DNA from: Streptomyces sp. NBC_01460
Lineage (GTDB): Bacteria > Actinomycetota > Actinomycetes > Streptomycetales > Streptomycetaceae
Assembly (NCBI RefSeq): GCF_036227405.1
Contig: NZ_CP109473.1
Span: forward strand, 2,170,001-2,234,000
Direction: 5' to 3'
DNA: 64,000 nt
This document shows positions 26,235 to 36,192 of this stretch, one piece after another (the stretch's first letter is position 1; every line of letters starts with the position of its first letter). The translations under genes and the position numbers were made by a program. The notes beneath the pieces are model-generated. The model was given only the letters and a program-made list of their open reading frames with translations. It had not been told where the DNA came from and searched no databases.

Positions 26235-26281
26235 CGCCGGTCCGGTGGAATTCGATCCCCCCGAATTCCGCCGGACCGGCG
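26235..26281 (+). terminator. Terminator hairpin of the ABC/YhgE/TetR operon
   Basis: 20-bp stem, 26235-26254 with 26262-26281, one U.G wobble, loop ATCCCCC. It follows the octamer repeat and ends the tetR transcript. Confidence 0.85.
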
Positions 26282-26557
26282 TGGCGTGCAGCCGCGAAGC
26301 CCTCCCCCGTGACCCCGTGTCCCCCGTGGTCCCGGAGCCCCGCGTCGTGCGCCCCCGTCACGTCCGGGGTGCCGCGCCGTTCCGCCGCCCCGTGCCGGCG
26401 GTCCGGGCGCCGTGCCCCTTCCGTGGGCTCCACTCTTCCGTCCGCGCAGGTGGGAGCCCATCCGCATCGCTACTCATCTCCCGCACTAGGTAGAGGTACT
26501 CACGCGTGTGCGACGGACCCCACCCGGACCCCGCGCGGACTGGTTACGATCGCGTCC

Positions 26558-27175
26558 GTGTCCGTACTCCCCCTGGTGTTCACGAGTGGCTGGGCGAGCG
26601 GGATCAACGCGTATGCGGTGGTCCTGCTCTTCGGTGTCTTCGGCGCGACCGGGCTCACCGACGAGGTGCCCGAGTCCCTGCAGCGCACCGACGTGCTCGT
26701 GACCGCCGGGGTGCTCTTCCTGTTCGAGGCGGTGGCCGACAAGATCCCGTACGTGGACTCCGCCTGGGACGCGGCGCACACGGTGATCCGGCCCGTGGCC
26801 GGGGCGGTCGTCGCGGCGCTGCTGGCCGGTGAGAGCGGATCGCTGCCGGAGCTGGCGGCGGGCGCCGTGGGGGGGGCCACCGCGCTGCTGAGCCACCTGG
26901 TGAAGGCCGGCACCAGGATGGCGGTCAACACCTCGCCGGAACCGTTCAGCACCATCGGGGTCAGCGTGGCGGAGGACCTCGGCGTCGCCGGGATCATCAC
27001 CTTCGCGGTCTTCAACCCGGTGGCGGCGGCCCTCGTCGCCGGGGCCCTGCTCCTGCTCGGCCTGGTGACCCTGGTCTTCCTGGCCTCCCGGATCCGCCGG
27101 TTCCTGCGCCGCAGGGCCCAGCGGCGCGAGGAGAGGGATCTGGCCGGGGCGGGCAGGCACTGGCCTCACGAGTGA
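26558..27175 (+). CDS. DUF4126 membrane protein
   Basis: 205 residues with about five membrane segments and a basic Arg-rich C-terminus. The start region LPLVFTSGWASGINAYAVVL and the EAVADKIPYVDSAWD motif identify DUF4126, a widespread family of unknown function. The GTG at 26558 has TACGAT 7 nt upstream and no ribosome site, consistent with a leaderless mRNA. Followed 31 nt later by the flavoprotein gene, which has its own promoter. Confidence 0.87.
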   Translation: MSVLPLVFTSGWASGINAYAVVLLFGVFGATGLTDEVPESLQRTDVLVTAGVLFLFEAVADKIPYVDSAWDAAHTVIRPVAGAVVAALLAGESGSLPELAAGAVGGATALLSHLVKAGTRMAVNTSPEPFSTIGVSVAEDLGVAGIITFAVFNPVAAALVAGALLLLGLVTLVFLASRIRRFLRRRAQRREERDLAGAGRHWPHE

Positions 27176-27206
27176 ACCGCGGGCGGCACCCCGTAGGGTC
27201 ACTGCC

Positions 27207-28703
27207 ATGGCACGAATTGCGGTGATCGGCGCCGGGACGGGCGCGATGGCGGCGGCGGCCCGGCTCTCCGTGGCAGGCCACCGGGTGACGGTGTACGAGC
27301 GCACGGAGACCCATGGAGGCTCGCTCGGCCGGTATGCCCGTGACGGCTTCGTCTTCGACACCGGCCCCGGCCTGCTGCACCTGCCCGCGGTCTACCGCGA
27401 CCTGTTCGTGAAGACGGGCAAGGAGAGCCTGGAGCAGTGCGTGACGCTCACCCAGGTCGACCCGGCGAGCCGTCATCTCTTCGCGGACGGCACCGCGGTG
27501 TCGCTGCCCAACGCCTCACGCGCCGGAGTGGTCGGCGCACTGGACCGGGCGCTGGGTGAGGGGACCGGAGCACGCTGGGGTGACTTCCTGGACCGGGCGG
27601 GCACCGCGTGGGACCGCTCGCGCCGGCCCCTCCTCGAGGAGCCGCTGCCCGCGGACCGGCGGCCCCTGGGCCGCGACCCCTACCCGGCGGTGCGCCGGCG
27701 CAGGCTGCTGCGTACCCCCCGGACGGCGGGGACGCCCGCGGAGGTGGGCGCCTGGGAGCTGGAAGACCCGCGCCTTGCCGCCCTGCTCGACGGGTACGCC
27801 CTGTCGTACGGGCTCGACCCGCGCCGCGCCCCGGCGGCCGCCGCCCTCCTGCCGTACATGGAGGAGACCTTCGGCAGCTGGTACGTCGCCGGGGGCATGC
27901 GCGCCCTGGCCGACGCGGTGTACGAGCGGTGCCTGGCCCGAAGGGTGGACTTCGTCTTCGGCGCCGAGGCGGTCCGGGTGTCCGAGAAGGACGGCCGGGC
28001 GGCGGGGATCGAGCTGGCGGACGGCACGAGTGTGGAGGCCGATCACGTGGTCCTCGGCGCGCAGCCCGCGCCCGGCCTCCTGCCGGTCCGGGAGGAGCCG
28101 CCTGCCGGGGCGCACGGTGCCCCGGTGCCCGGCCGCTTCCTCGTCCTGCTGTCGCTGCGCGGAGCCCGGGAGGCCGGCACCGCGCACCGGACGGTGGTGC
28201 ACTCCGGGGACCCGGGTGCGGAGCAGGAGGCGGTGTTCGGCGGACGGACGGCGCAGAGCCCCACGGTGACGGTGCTGCGCCCGGACGATCCGGCCACCCG
28301 CCCCGACGAGGAGCACGAGGCGGTGACCCTGGTGGTGACGGTGGCGCCGCACGGTCCGGTCGACTGGACGGACGGGGCTCTGCGCGAGCGGTTCGCGGAC
28401 ACGGTGATCGGCCGTGCCGCCGAAGCCGTTCCCGGTCTGCGTGAGCGGATCCTCCACACCGAGGTGCGTACGCCCGCCGAGACGGCGGCCGACACCGGCG
28501 CCGAGGGCGGCTCGGTGCCGGCTCCGGCCCTGGCCGGGGCGGGGGGGTCCTATCTGCACCGTGGGAACCGCAGCCCGCTGCCGTGCCTGTACCTGGCGGG
28601 CGGCTGGTCCCATCCGGGGGGTGGGACGGCCCACGCGGGGATGTCGGGTGCCCTGGTCGCCGGACTCGTCGTGGAGGGTGACGGCTTCCGCGGCTCGCAG
28701 TGA
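27207..28703 (+). CDS. FAD-dependent phytoene desaturase-like oxidoreductase
   Basis: 498 residues. N-terminal dinucleotide fold GAGTGAMAAA at 8-17 with the acidic ERTETHGG at 31-38; GxxHLP-like loop at about 54-60; C-terminal FAD segment LYLAGGWSHPGGG near the end. This is the layout of phytoene desaturase/amine oxidase relatives, but no carotenoid gene lies nearby, so the substrate is unknown. ATG at 27207 has TAGGGT at 27194-27199, 7 nt upstream, and no ribosome site: probably leaderless. Confidence 0.85.
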   Translation: MARIAVIGAGTGAMAAAARLSVAGHRVTVYERTETHGGSLGRYARDGFVFDTGPGLLHLPAVYRDLFVKTGKESLEQCVTLTQVDPASRHLFADGTAVSLPNASRAGVVGALDRALGEGTGARWGDFLDRAGTAWDRSRRPLLEEPLPADRRPLGRDPYPAVRRRRLLRTPRTAGTPAEVGAWELEDPRLAALLDGYALSYGLDPRRAPAAAALLPYMEETFGSWYVAGGMRALADAVYERCLARRVDFVFGAEAVRVSEKDGRAAGIELADGTSVEADHVVLGAQPAPGLLPVREEPPAGAHGAPVPGRFLVLLSLRGAREAGTAHRTVVHSGDPGAEQEAVFGGRTAQSPTVTVLRPDDPATRPDEEHEAVTLVVTVAPHGPVDWTDGALRERFADTVIGRAAEAVPGLRERILHTEVRTPAETAADTGAEGGSVPAPALAGAGGSYLHRGNRSPLPCLYLAGGWSHPGGGTAHAGMSGALVAGLVVEGDGFRGSQ

Positions 28704-28740
28704 ACCGCGGAACACCTCCTCGGCGGCGCCGCGCCGCGGC

Positions 28741-29718
28741 TCAGTAGCGGTACTGCTCGTTCTGACCGGTGTCGTACCCGTTGCCGTACGGCGCGGGCCG
28801 GTCGGGAGCCTCCGGCGGCAGTGGAGGGTACTGGTCGCTCTCGCGCTGCTGGGGAACCCAGACCCCGCCGGGCGGGGTGTCGCTGTACTGGCCGGCGTAC
28901 GGATCCGCGGACTGCTGCCCGGTGCCGTACGCGGGGTCGTACCCGTTGCCGTAGGCGGGGTCGTAGCCGGTGTACTGCCCGGTGCCCGTGGTGGTGCCCG
29001 TGCCGGTGTAGGGGTCGGAGTAGGCGGGGTAGCCCTGCTGGTCGGTGCCGTGGTCGTACTGGCCGGCGTAGGCGCCCTGGTCCTGGTACGTGCCCTGGCC
29101 CTGATGGCCGCCCTGGTCCTGGTAGCCGCCCTGGGCGGCGTAGGGGTCCGGGGCGGCGTAGGAGTCCTGGGCGGCGTAGGAGTCCTGGGCGGGCTGCTGG
29201 CCGTAGCCGGTGTACGGGTCGTAGGCGCCGTACTGCGGTTGCTGCTCGCCGTGCTGGTCCTGCCGTGCCTCGCGGCCGGCCGGTGCGGGGTCGGTGTAGA
29301 TGCCGTACTGCCCGGTGTCGTCCGGCATCGGCTCCGGCTCGTAGACCGCCGCGGGGGCGGTCTCCGCCTCGTGTGGGCGGGGGGCCTCCTCGTACTCCAG
29401 GCCGGAGACCTCGAGGGTGGGTTTCCGGTCACTCGCCCCACGCCTACGGCGGCTCTCACCGGGGCTGCCGCCTATGGCCCACCCCGTCGAGAAGCCTCGC
29501 CTGAACGAGAGCGTCACGTACGTCTGGCCCGTCGCGAAGGCGATCGCCCCCAGGGCGATCACCAGCACCGAGGGGATCAGGACACCGAGGACGACACCGA
29601 GGAAGCCGCCGAAGGCGAGGAGCCTCCAGCGCAGACGTGCCTTGTACTGCAGCAGCACCTCGCCCAGCAGCCACAACGCCACTATGCCGAATGCGATGTA
29701 GAGGACCGTCCAGCCCAC
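28741..29718 (-). CDS. Membrane protein with Tyr/Gln/Gly-rich low-complexity tail
   Basis: 325 residues. Two membrane segments (about 3-22 and 35-62) are followed by a basic stretch and a tail of about 200 residues made of short repeats of Tyr, Gln, Gly, Asp and Pro (AYDPYTGYGQQ, AQDSYAAQDSYAAPDPYAAQGG). No enzymatic domain is seen. GTG at 29718 with GGAGGGGG upstream. Such tails are intrinsically disordered. The protein sits upstream of nothing it obviously shares a pathway with; function unknown. Confidence 0.8.
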   Translation of the reverse strand: MGWTVLYIAFGIVALWLLGEVLLQYKARLRWRLLAFGGFLGVVLGVLIPSVLVIALGAIAFATGQTYVTLSFRRGFSTGWAIGGSPGESRRRRGASDRKPTLEVSGLEYEEAPRPHEAETAPAAVYEPEPMPDDTGQYGIYTDPAPAGREARQDQHGEQQPQYGAYDPYTGYGQQPAQDSYAAQDSYAAPDPYAAQGGYQDQGGHQGQGTYQDQGAYAGQYDHGTDQQGYPAYSDPYTGTGTTTGTGQYTGYDPAYGNGYDPAYGTGQQSADPYAGQYSDTPPGGVWVPQQRESDQYPPLPPEAPDRPAPYGNGYDTGQNEQYRY

Positions 29719-29768
29719 GCCCGCCCCCTCCTACGGCCACCGCCCCGGTTGGTGGCGGGTACGGCCGG

Positions 29769-30686
29769 TCACGACTGCTTGTGCAGTCCGAGATTCTCGT
29801 AGATCTCGAGTGTCGCCGTCGAGTTGTTGAGCGTGATGAAGTGCAGCCCGGGGACACCCTCGGAGAGCAGTTTCGCGCAGAACTCCGTGGCGAACTCGAT
29901 GCCAATGGAGCGTACAGCGGCCGGGTCGTCCTTTGCGGCGAGGATGCTGTCTTTCAGCGAGGAAGGCAGCGACGCGTTGCTGAGCTGCGCGAACCTCTCC
30001 AGCTGCTTCACGCTGGTGAGCGGCATCACCTCGGGAATGACGGGGGTGTCGCAACCCGCAGCGACCACCCGGTCACGCATCTGCAGATAACTCTCCGGCT
30101 GGAAGAACATCTGCGTGATCGCGTAGTCGGCACCGGCGCGGCACTTGTCCACGAAATGGGCGATGTCGGAGTCCCAGCCGGCGGATCGCGGATGCATTTC
30201 GGGGAATGCCGCGACACCGACGCAGAAATCACCGGCCTCCTTGATCAGCCGGACGAGATCGGCCGCGTACCGCACGCCCTGGGGGTGTTCGACCCACTCG
30301 CCCATCGGGTCGCCGGGCGGGTCGCCGCGCACCGCGAGGATGTTGCGGATACCGGCGTCCGCGTACTGCCCGACCATGTTGCGCAGTTCGGCGACGGAGT
30401 GGTCGACCGCGGTGAGGTGCGCGACCGGGGTGAGCGTGGAGTCCGCGGCGATCTGCTGGGTCGCCTTGACCGTCCCGGCGCGGGTGGAACCGCCGGCCCC
30501 GTAGGTCACGGAGACGAAGCTCGGGGCCACCGCCTCGACCCGGCGCAGGGCGTTCCAGAGATTCCGTTCGCCCTTCTCGGTCTTGGGCGCCCAGAACTCG
30601 AACGAGAACGACGTCTCGCCGGTCGCGAGCAGCTCACGCACGGTGCGCGCGTGATCTGTCCTGGTGGAAGGTGTGCCAAGGGCCAT
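29769..30686 (-). CDS. metF: 5,10-methylenetetrahydrofolate reductase MetF
   Basis: FAD enzyme that reduces methylenetetrahydrofolate to methyltetrahydrofolate for methionine synthesis. 305 residues, standard length for bacterial MetF. Family stretches [16 protein letters not shown] (28-43), [12 protein letters not shown] and [12 protein letters not shown] are present. ATG at 30686 has no ribosome site; TAACCT (30698-30693) lies 6 nt upstream and TTGGGG (30721-30716) 17 bp further, so a leaderless mRNA is expected. Confidence 0.97.
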   Translation of the reverse strand: MALGTPSTRTDHARTVRELLATGETSFSFEFWAPKTEKGERNLWNALRRVEAVAPSFVSVTYGAGGSTRAGTVKATQQIAADSTLTPVAHLTAVDHSVAELRNMVGQYADAGIRNILAVRGDPPGDPMGEWVEHPQGVRYAADLVRLIKEAGDFCVGVAAFPEMHPRSAGWDSDIAHFVDKCRAGADYAITQMFFQPESYLQMRDRVVAAGCDTPVIPEVMPLTSVKQLERFAQLSNASLPSSLKDSILAAKDDPAAVRSIGIEFATEFCAKLLSEGVPGLHFITLNNSTATLEIYENLGLHKQS

Positions 30687-30692
30687 ACTGGG

Positions 30693-30721
30693 AGGTTAAC
30701 CAGGGCCCGGCGGTACCCCAA
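30693..30721 (-). promoter_or_regulatory. metF promoter (leaderless type)
   Basis: TTGGGG (30721-30716), 17-bp spacer, TAACCT (30698-30693), then 6 nt to the metF ATG. The predicted start point is at the ATG. Confidence 0.6.
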
Positions 30722-30802
30722 CCACACAGACCGGATTGACCGGAATGAGGCGGATTTTGTCCACCCCTCGGACAGTCGCCCGACAGCCGCGGGCCGCCCG
30801 CC

Positions 30803-31468
30803 TCAGAGCGCGCGTTCCCGGACGCGCCGCGCGAGCGAGGCGGCGGCCGCGGCCGGGTCGTCCGCCTCGGTGATCGCCCGGACGACGACGACCCGGCGCG
30901 CGCCGGCGTCCAGCACCTCGTCGAGGTTGCCCGCGTCGATGCCGCCGATGGCGAACCAGGGCCTCGTCGTGGCCAGCGAGGCGGCGTGGCGCACGAGGCC
31001 GAGGCCCGGGGCGTGCCGGCCGGGCTTGGTCGGGGTGGGCCAGCAGGGACCCGTGCAGAAGTAGTCGACGCCCTCCTGGGCGGCGGCCGCGTCGACCTCG
31101 GCCTCGGCGTGGGTGGAGCGGCCGATCACCACGTCGCCGCCGACGACACCGCGGGCGGCGGGCACGGGCAGGTCGCCCTGGCCGAGGTGGAGCACGTCGG
31201 AGCCGATGGCGTGGGCGACGTCGGCCCGGTCGTTCACCGCGAGGAGCGCGCCGTGGCGCTTGCAGGCGTCGGCGAGGACCGCGAGGTGCTCGAGCTCCTC
31301 GGCGGCCTCCATGCCCTTGTCGCGCAGCTGCACGATGTCCACCCCGCCGGACAGCACGGCGTCGAGGAACTCGGGGAGGTCACCCTGCCGCTTGCGGGCG
31401 TCCGTGCACAGGTAGAGCCGGGCGCCGGAGAGCTGGGCGCGAGGTGTGGGCATGAGAGGTGTGGGCAT
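30803..31468 (-). CDS. thiE: Thiamine phosphate synthase ThiE
   Basis: Joins hydroxymethylpyrimidine diphosphate and the thiazole phosphate into thiamine phosphate. 221 residues, TIM barrel. Conserved QLRDK (47-51), NDRADVA (79-85), HLGQGD (94-99), GRSTH (116-120) and FAIGGI (172-177). The first 30 coding bases are a 15-base direct duplication, giving [10 protein letters not shown]; the upstream ATG at 31468 has GGGGGAC 8 nt before it, while the second ATG at 31453 has none. The other thiamine genes lie on the plus strand at 33823-36067. Confidence 0.95.
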   Translation of the reverse strand: MPTPLMPTPRAQLSGARLYLCTDARKRQGDLPEFLDAVLSGGVDIVQLRDKGMEAAEELEHLAVLADACKRHGALLAVNDRADVAHAIGSDVLHLGQGDLPVPAARGVVGGDVVIGRSTHAEAEVDAAAAQEGVDYFCTGPCWPTPTKPGRHAPGLGLVRHAASLATTRPWFAIGGIDAGNLDEVLDAGARRVVVVRAITEADDPAAAAASLARRVRERAL

Positions 31469-31577
31469 GAGTGGTGTCCCCCGTCGGTAGGTCGATGTCC
31501 TGGTGCGGCGACGCGTCGCACGGCGCACACCGTGTACGTGGGTGAGGCGCCGCGCCTGCGGACACCGGTAACGCGGA

Positions 31578-31606
31578 GTGCGGGCCGTGTGTGCCACGGC
31601 CCGCAC
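31578..31606 (-). terminator. Terminator hairpin between the Rv2175c-like gene and thiE
   Basis: Perfect 12-bp stem, 31578-31589 with 31595-31606, loop TGTGC. It lies 19 nt after the stop of the upstream minus-strand gene and before thiE, separating the two transcripts. Confidence 0.75.
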
Positions 31607-31624
31607 CCGCTCACGGCTCTCCGG

Positions 31625-31990
31625 TCAGACGGCGAGCGCCTGGGCCCGGCGCTTCACCTCCGTACCGCGATTCTCGCTCAGGGCCTGCGCGGGCGTGCCG
31701 GGCAGGGTCGGGTCGGGGGTGAAGAGCCAGTCCAGCATCTCTTCGTCGTTGTAGCCGTCGTCCCTCAGGAGCGTCAGGGTCCCTGCGAGACCCTTGACCA
31801 CCTTGTCGCCGTCGATGAAGGCGGCAGGCACCTGAAGCGCCCGGTTCTCACCACGTCGTACGGCGATGAGCTGGCCTTCCTTGACCAGCTGCCGTACGCG
31901 CGTCACCTCGACATCGAGCATTTCCGCGATGTCGGGAAGGTGGAGCCAGGCGGGGACGAGAGCATCGATCTTTGCGTCAATCTCGGTCAC
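31625..31990 (-). CDS. Rv2175c family DNA-binding protein
   Basis: 121 residues from the GTG at 31990; the frame is open far upstream but only over the flavoprotein gene. An N-terminal winged helix-like segment (LHLPDIAEMLDVEVTRVRQLV, 16-36) is followed by a C-terminal domain. The M. tuberculosis homologue Rv2175c binds DNA weakly and is a substrate of the Ser/Thr kinase PknL encoded beside it. A Ser/Thr kinase gene lies 4 kb away here, with the thiamine operon inserted between. Confidence 0.85.
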   Translation of the reverse strand: MTEIDAKIDALVPAWLHLPDIAEMLDVEVTRVRQLVKEGQLIAVRRGENRALQVPAAFIDGDKVVKGLAGTLTLLRDDGYNDEEMLDWLFTPDPTLPGTPAQALSENRGTEVKRRAQALAV

Positions 31991-32052
31991 AAGGACAAGC
32001 GTGCCATCCCGGACCGACAGTCGGTACCCGGGCCGGGCGCACGAGGCCGCGC

Positions 32053-33291
32053 CTACCCCTGGAGCGCCGTCGATTTCAGCGGTACGGAGGAGTCGGCGGC
32101 CCGCACCCGGTCGATCCGCGCGCCCGCCTCGACGAGCTTGCGCCCCTGCGCCAGGTCGCGCGGCCGGCCGACGGCCAGCACCGCCACCAGGACCCCCTGG
32201 CGCAGCCAGCAGACCGTCCAGGAGGGGTCCGCCGGGTCGCCCCGCCACAGCAGGGTGTCCGCGCCGGCGTGATGGCCGGCGTACTGCACGAAGCGCCCGA
32301 ACTGCTCGGACCAGAAGTAGGGCACCGGGTCGTAGGGCCCGGCCGCTCCGTCCGCGAGGGTGGCGGCGACCGTCCGGGGTCCCTGGAGGGCGTTGTCCCA
32401 GTGGTGGACCAGCAGCCGCTCCCCGTAGCGGGCGGACGGGAAGGAGGCGCAGTCGCCCACCGCGTACACGTCGGGCAGCGAGGAGCGCAGGGAGCTGTCG
32501 GCGGTGACCGAGCCGTCCGGGCCGAGCGCGATGCCCGAGTCCGCGAGCCAGGCGGTGGCGGGCCGGGCCCCGATGCCCACGACCACCGCTCCCGCGGGGA
32601 TCACCCGGCCGTCCGCCAGGTGGACGGCGCCCTGCTCGACGCGGGCGACCCGGGCCCCGGTGAGGAGTTCGGCCCCGCTCTCGGCGTACCAGGCGGCCAT
32701 CGGGGCGGCTACCTCGGCGGGCATGGTGCCGGCGAGGGGACGGCCGGCGGCCTCGACGACGGTGACCGCGCATCCGGCCGCGCGCGCCGCCGTGGCGAAC
32801 TCGGCGCCGATCCAGCCCGCTCCGACGACGACCACGTCGTGCTGCCGCTCAAGGACGGGCCGCAGCCGCGCGGCGTCGTCGAGGGTGCGCAGCAGGTGCA
32901 CGCCGGGCACGCCCTCGGTGCCGGGCAGACCGATGGGTTCCGCTCCCGTGGCGATGACCAGCGCGTCGTAGGCGACGGGCCCCTCCGCGGTGTCCAGTTC
33001 GTGCGCGCCGGCGCGCAGGCCGTCCACGTCGAGCCCGAGGCGCAGGGTGATGCCCAGCGCCTCGAAGTCGACGTCGAAGGCGGAGTCCTCGGCCTTCCCC
33101 AGCAGGACCGCCTTGGACAGGGGCGGCCTGTCGTAGGGCTGGTGCGGTTCGGCGCCGATGAGGGTGACCGGTCCCGTGAAGCCCTGGTCGCGCAGGGCCA
33201 CGGCCGTCTGCACACCGGCCATGCCCGCGCCCACGATCACGACCCCGCGCGACGGGTGTCCCGCTGCCTCGTCCTGTGTCTGCTCGCTCAC
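32053..33291 (-). CDS. FAD/NAD(P) oxidoreductase, ferredoxin reductase-like
   Basis: 412 residues. Two Rossmann motifs: GAGMAG at 21-26 for FAD and GAGWIG at 157-162 for NAD(P)H; ATGAEP at 114-119 and AVGDCA at 276-281 complete the pyridine-nucleotide disulfide reductase-like layout, without the redox Cys pair. Resembles ferredoxin or rubredoxin reductases of oxygenase systems; no oxygenase is adjacent. GTG at 33291 has TAGGGT (33303-33298) 6 nt upstream, so probably leaderless. Confidence 0.9.
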   Translation of the reverse strand: MSEQTQDEAAGHPSRGVVIVGAGMAGVQTAVALRDQGFTGPVTLIGAEPHQPYDRPPLSKAVLLGKAEDSAFDVDFEALGITLRLGLDVDGLRAGAHELDTAEGPVAYDALVIATGAEPIGLPGTEGVPGVHLLRTLDDAARLRPVLERQHDVVVVGAGWIGAEFATAARAAGCAVTVVEAAGRPLAGTMPAEVAAPMAAWYAESGAELLTGARVARVEQGAVHLADGRVIPAGAVVVGIGARPATAWLADSGIALGPDGSVTADSSLRSSLPDVYAVGDCASFPSARYGERLLVHHWDNALQGPRTVAATLADGAAGPYDPVPYFWSEQFGRFVQYAGHHAGADTLLWRGDPADPSWTVCWLRQGVLVAVLAVGRPRDLAQGRKLVEAGARIDRVRAADSSVPLKSTALQG

Positions 33292-33319
33292 CCGTCCACC
33301 CTAGTCACCTGACGTGAAG

Positions 33320-33661
33320 TCAGTGGGTGAGCTCCTCCACCACGCTCGTCCCGCTCCCCCGCTGGGACTCCCACTCCCATTTCTCGTCCAGACGGACGCG
33401 GCCGTCGGACAGGTCCGTGACGGTCGATACGCAGTGTCCGGAGGAGGTGGTCCCGTCCCGCTTCAACTGGACGTAACGGAAGTCCAGGGTGTCCGCGTCC
33501 CGGGTGCCGACGAGATGCCCGCGGACGACGTCGCCGCCCTCGTACTCGGCCCAGATCCGGCCGTCCCGCTCGTGGTACGTGAAACGGGTCCGGGTGCCGA
33601 CCTGGCCGGGGGCCTGGTCGGCGACCGGCGAGAGGACGAGTCCGTCGAGCGAACGGGCCAC
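33320..33661 (-). CDS. Conserved small protein of unknown function
   Basis: 113 residues, rich in beta-strand-forming alternations, no membrane segment or cysteine cluster (one Cys). Stretches such as FTYHERDGRIWAEYEGGDVV and RGHLVGT recur in a family that databases sometimes label N-acetylglutamate synthase; nothing in the sequence supports that activity (no GNAT acetyl-CoA motif). GTG at 33661 with AAGGGAG 9 nt upstream. It is divergent from the thiamine operon. Confidence 0.75.
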   Translation of the reverse strand: MARSLDGLVLSPVADQAPGQVGTRTRFTYHERDGRIWAEYEGGDVVRGHLVGTRDADTLDFRYVQLKRDGTTSSGHCVSTVTDLSDGRVRLDEKWEWESQRGSGTSVVEELTH

Positions 33662-33674
33662 GGGTACGGCTCCC

Positions 33675-33704
33675 TTACCGGCTGCGGCGGGTGGGGTCTA
33701 GGCT
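33675..33704 (+). promoter_or_regulatory. Promoter of the thiOSG operon
   Basis: TTACCG (33675-33680), 18-bp spacer and TAGGCT (33699-33704). The start would be near 33711, just before the riboswitch. Confidence 0.5.
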
Positions 33705-33719
33705 GGCCACCGTAAGACA

Positions 33720-33811
33720 CTCGCGGGAGTCCGGACGCACCGGGCTGAGAGGGAGGCTGGCCGGCCTCCGACCGTACGAACCTGATCCGGGTCATGCCGG
33801 CGAAGGGAGGG
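33720..33811 (+). ncRNA. TPP riboswitch (THI box)
   Basis: The conserved blocks are all present in order: GCGGGAGTCC, GGGCTGAGAGGGA, a variable GGCTGGCCGGCC stem, ACCTGATCCGGGTCATGCCGG and GAAGGGAG. The last block doubles as the thiO ribosome site, so TPP binding probably blocks translation as well as shaping the leader. It controls the thiO-thiS-thiG operon starting 12 nt later. Confidence 0.95.
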
Positions 33812-33822
33812 GCTGGACGCCC

Positions 33823-36067
<2,245 letters not shown>

Positions 36068-36180
36068 TCCGGACACCCGCGGGCTTCCCCCGGTCACAGC
36101 ACGTGCATGCCCCTGTCACGGCTCCGCACCGGATCGGCCACCGGGAACCCTGGGCCATCCGTGGTGTCCGTGGCAGCTCG

Positions 36181-36186
36181 TAGACT
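36181..36186 (+). promoter_or_regulatory. -10 hexamer of the PASTA kinase gene
   Basis: TAGACT lies 6 nt before the GTG start, with no ribosome site in between. This spacing puts the transcription start at the start codon (leaderless). The -35 is not clear. Confidence 0.5.
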
Positions 36187-36192
36187 CGCCCC

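Larger units (their letters stand above)
26170..26557. other. Intergenic region with octamer repeat, terminator and promoter
   Basis: 388 bases without a gene. In order: the octamer tandem repeat (26181-26228), a 20-bp hairpin (26235-26281), about 250 bases in which I see nothing certain, and a -10 hexamer TACGAT (26545-26550) just before the DUF4126 start. Confidence 0.6.
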
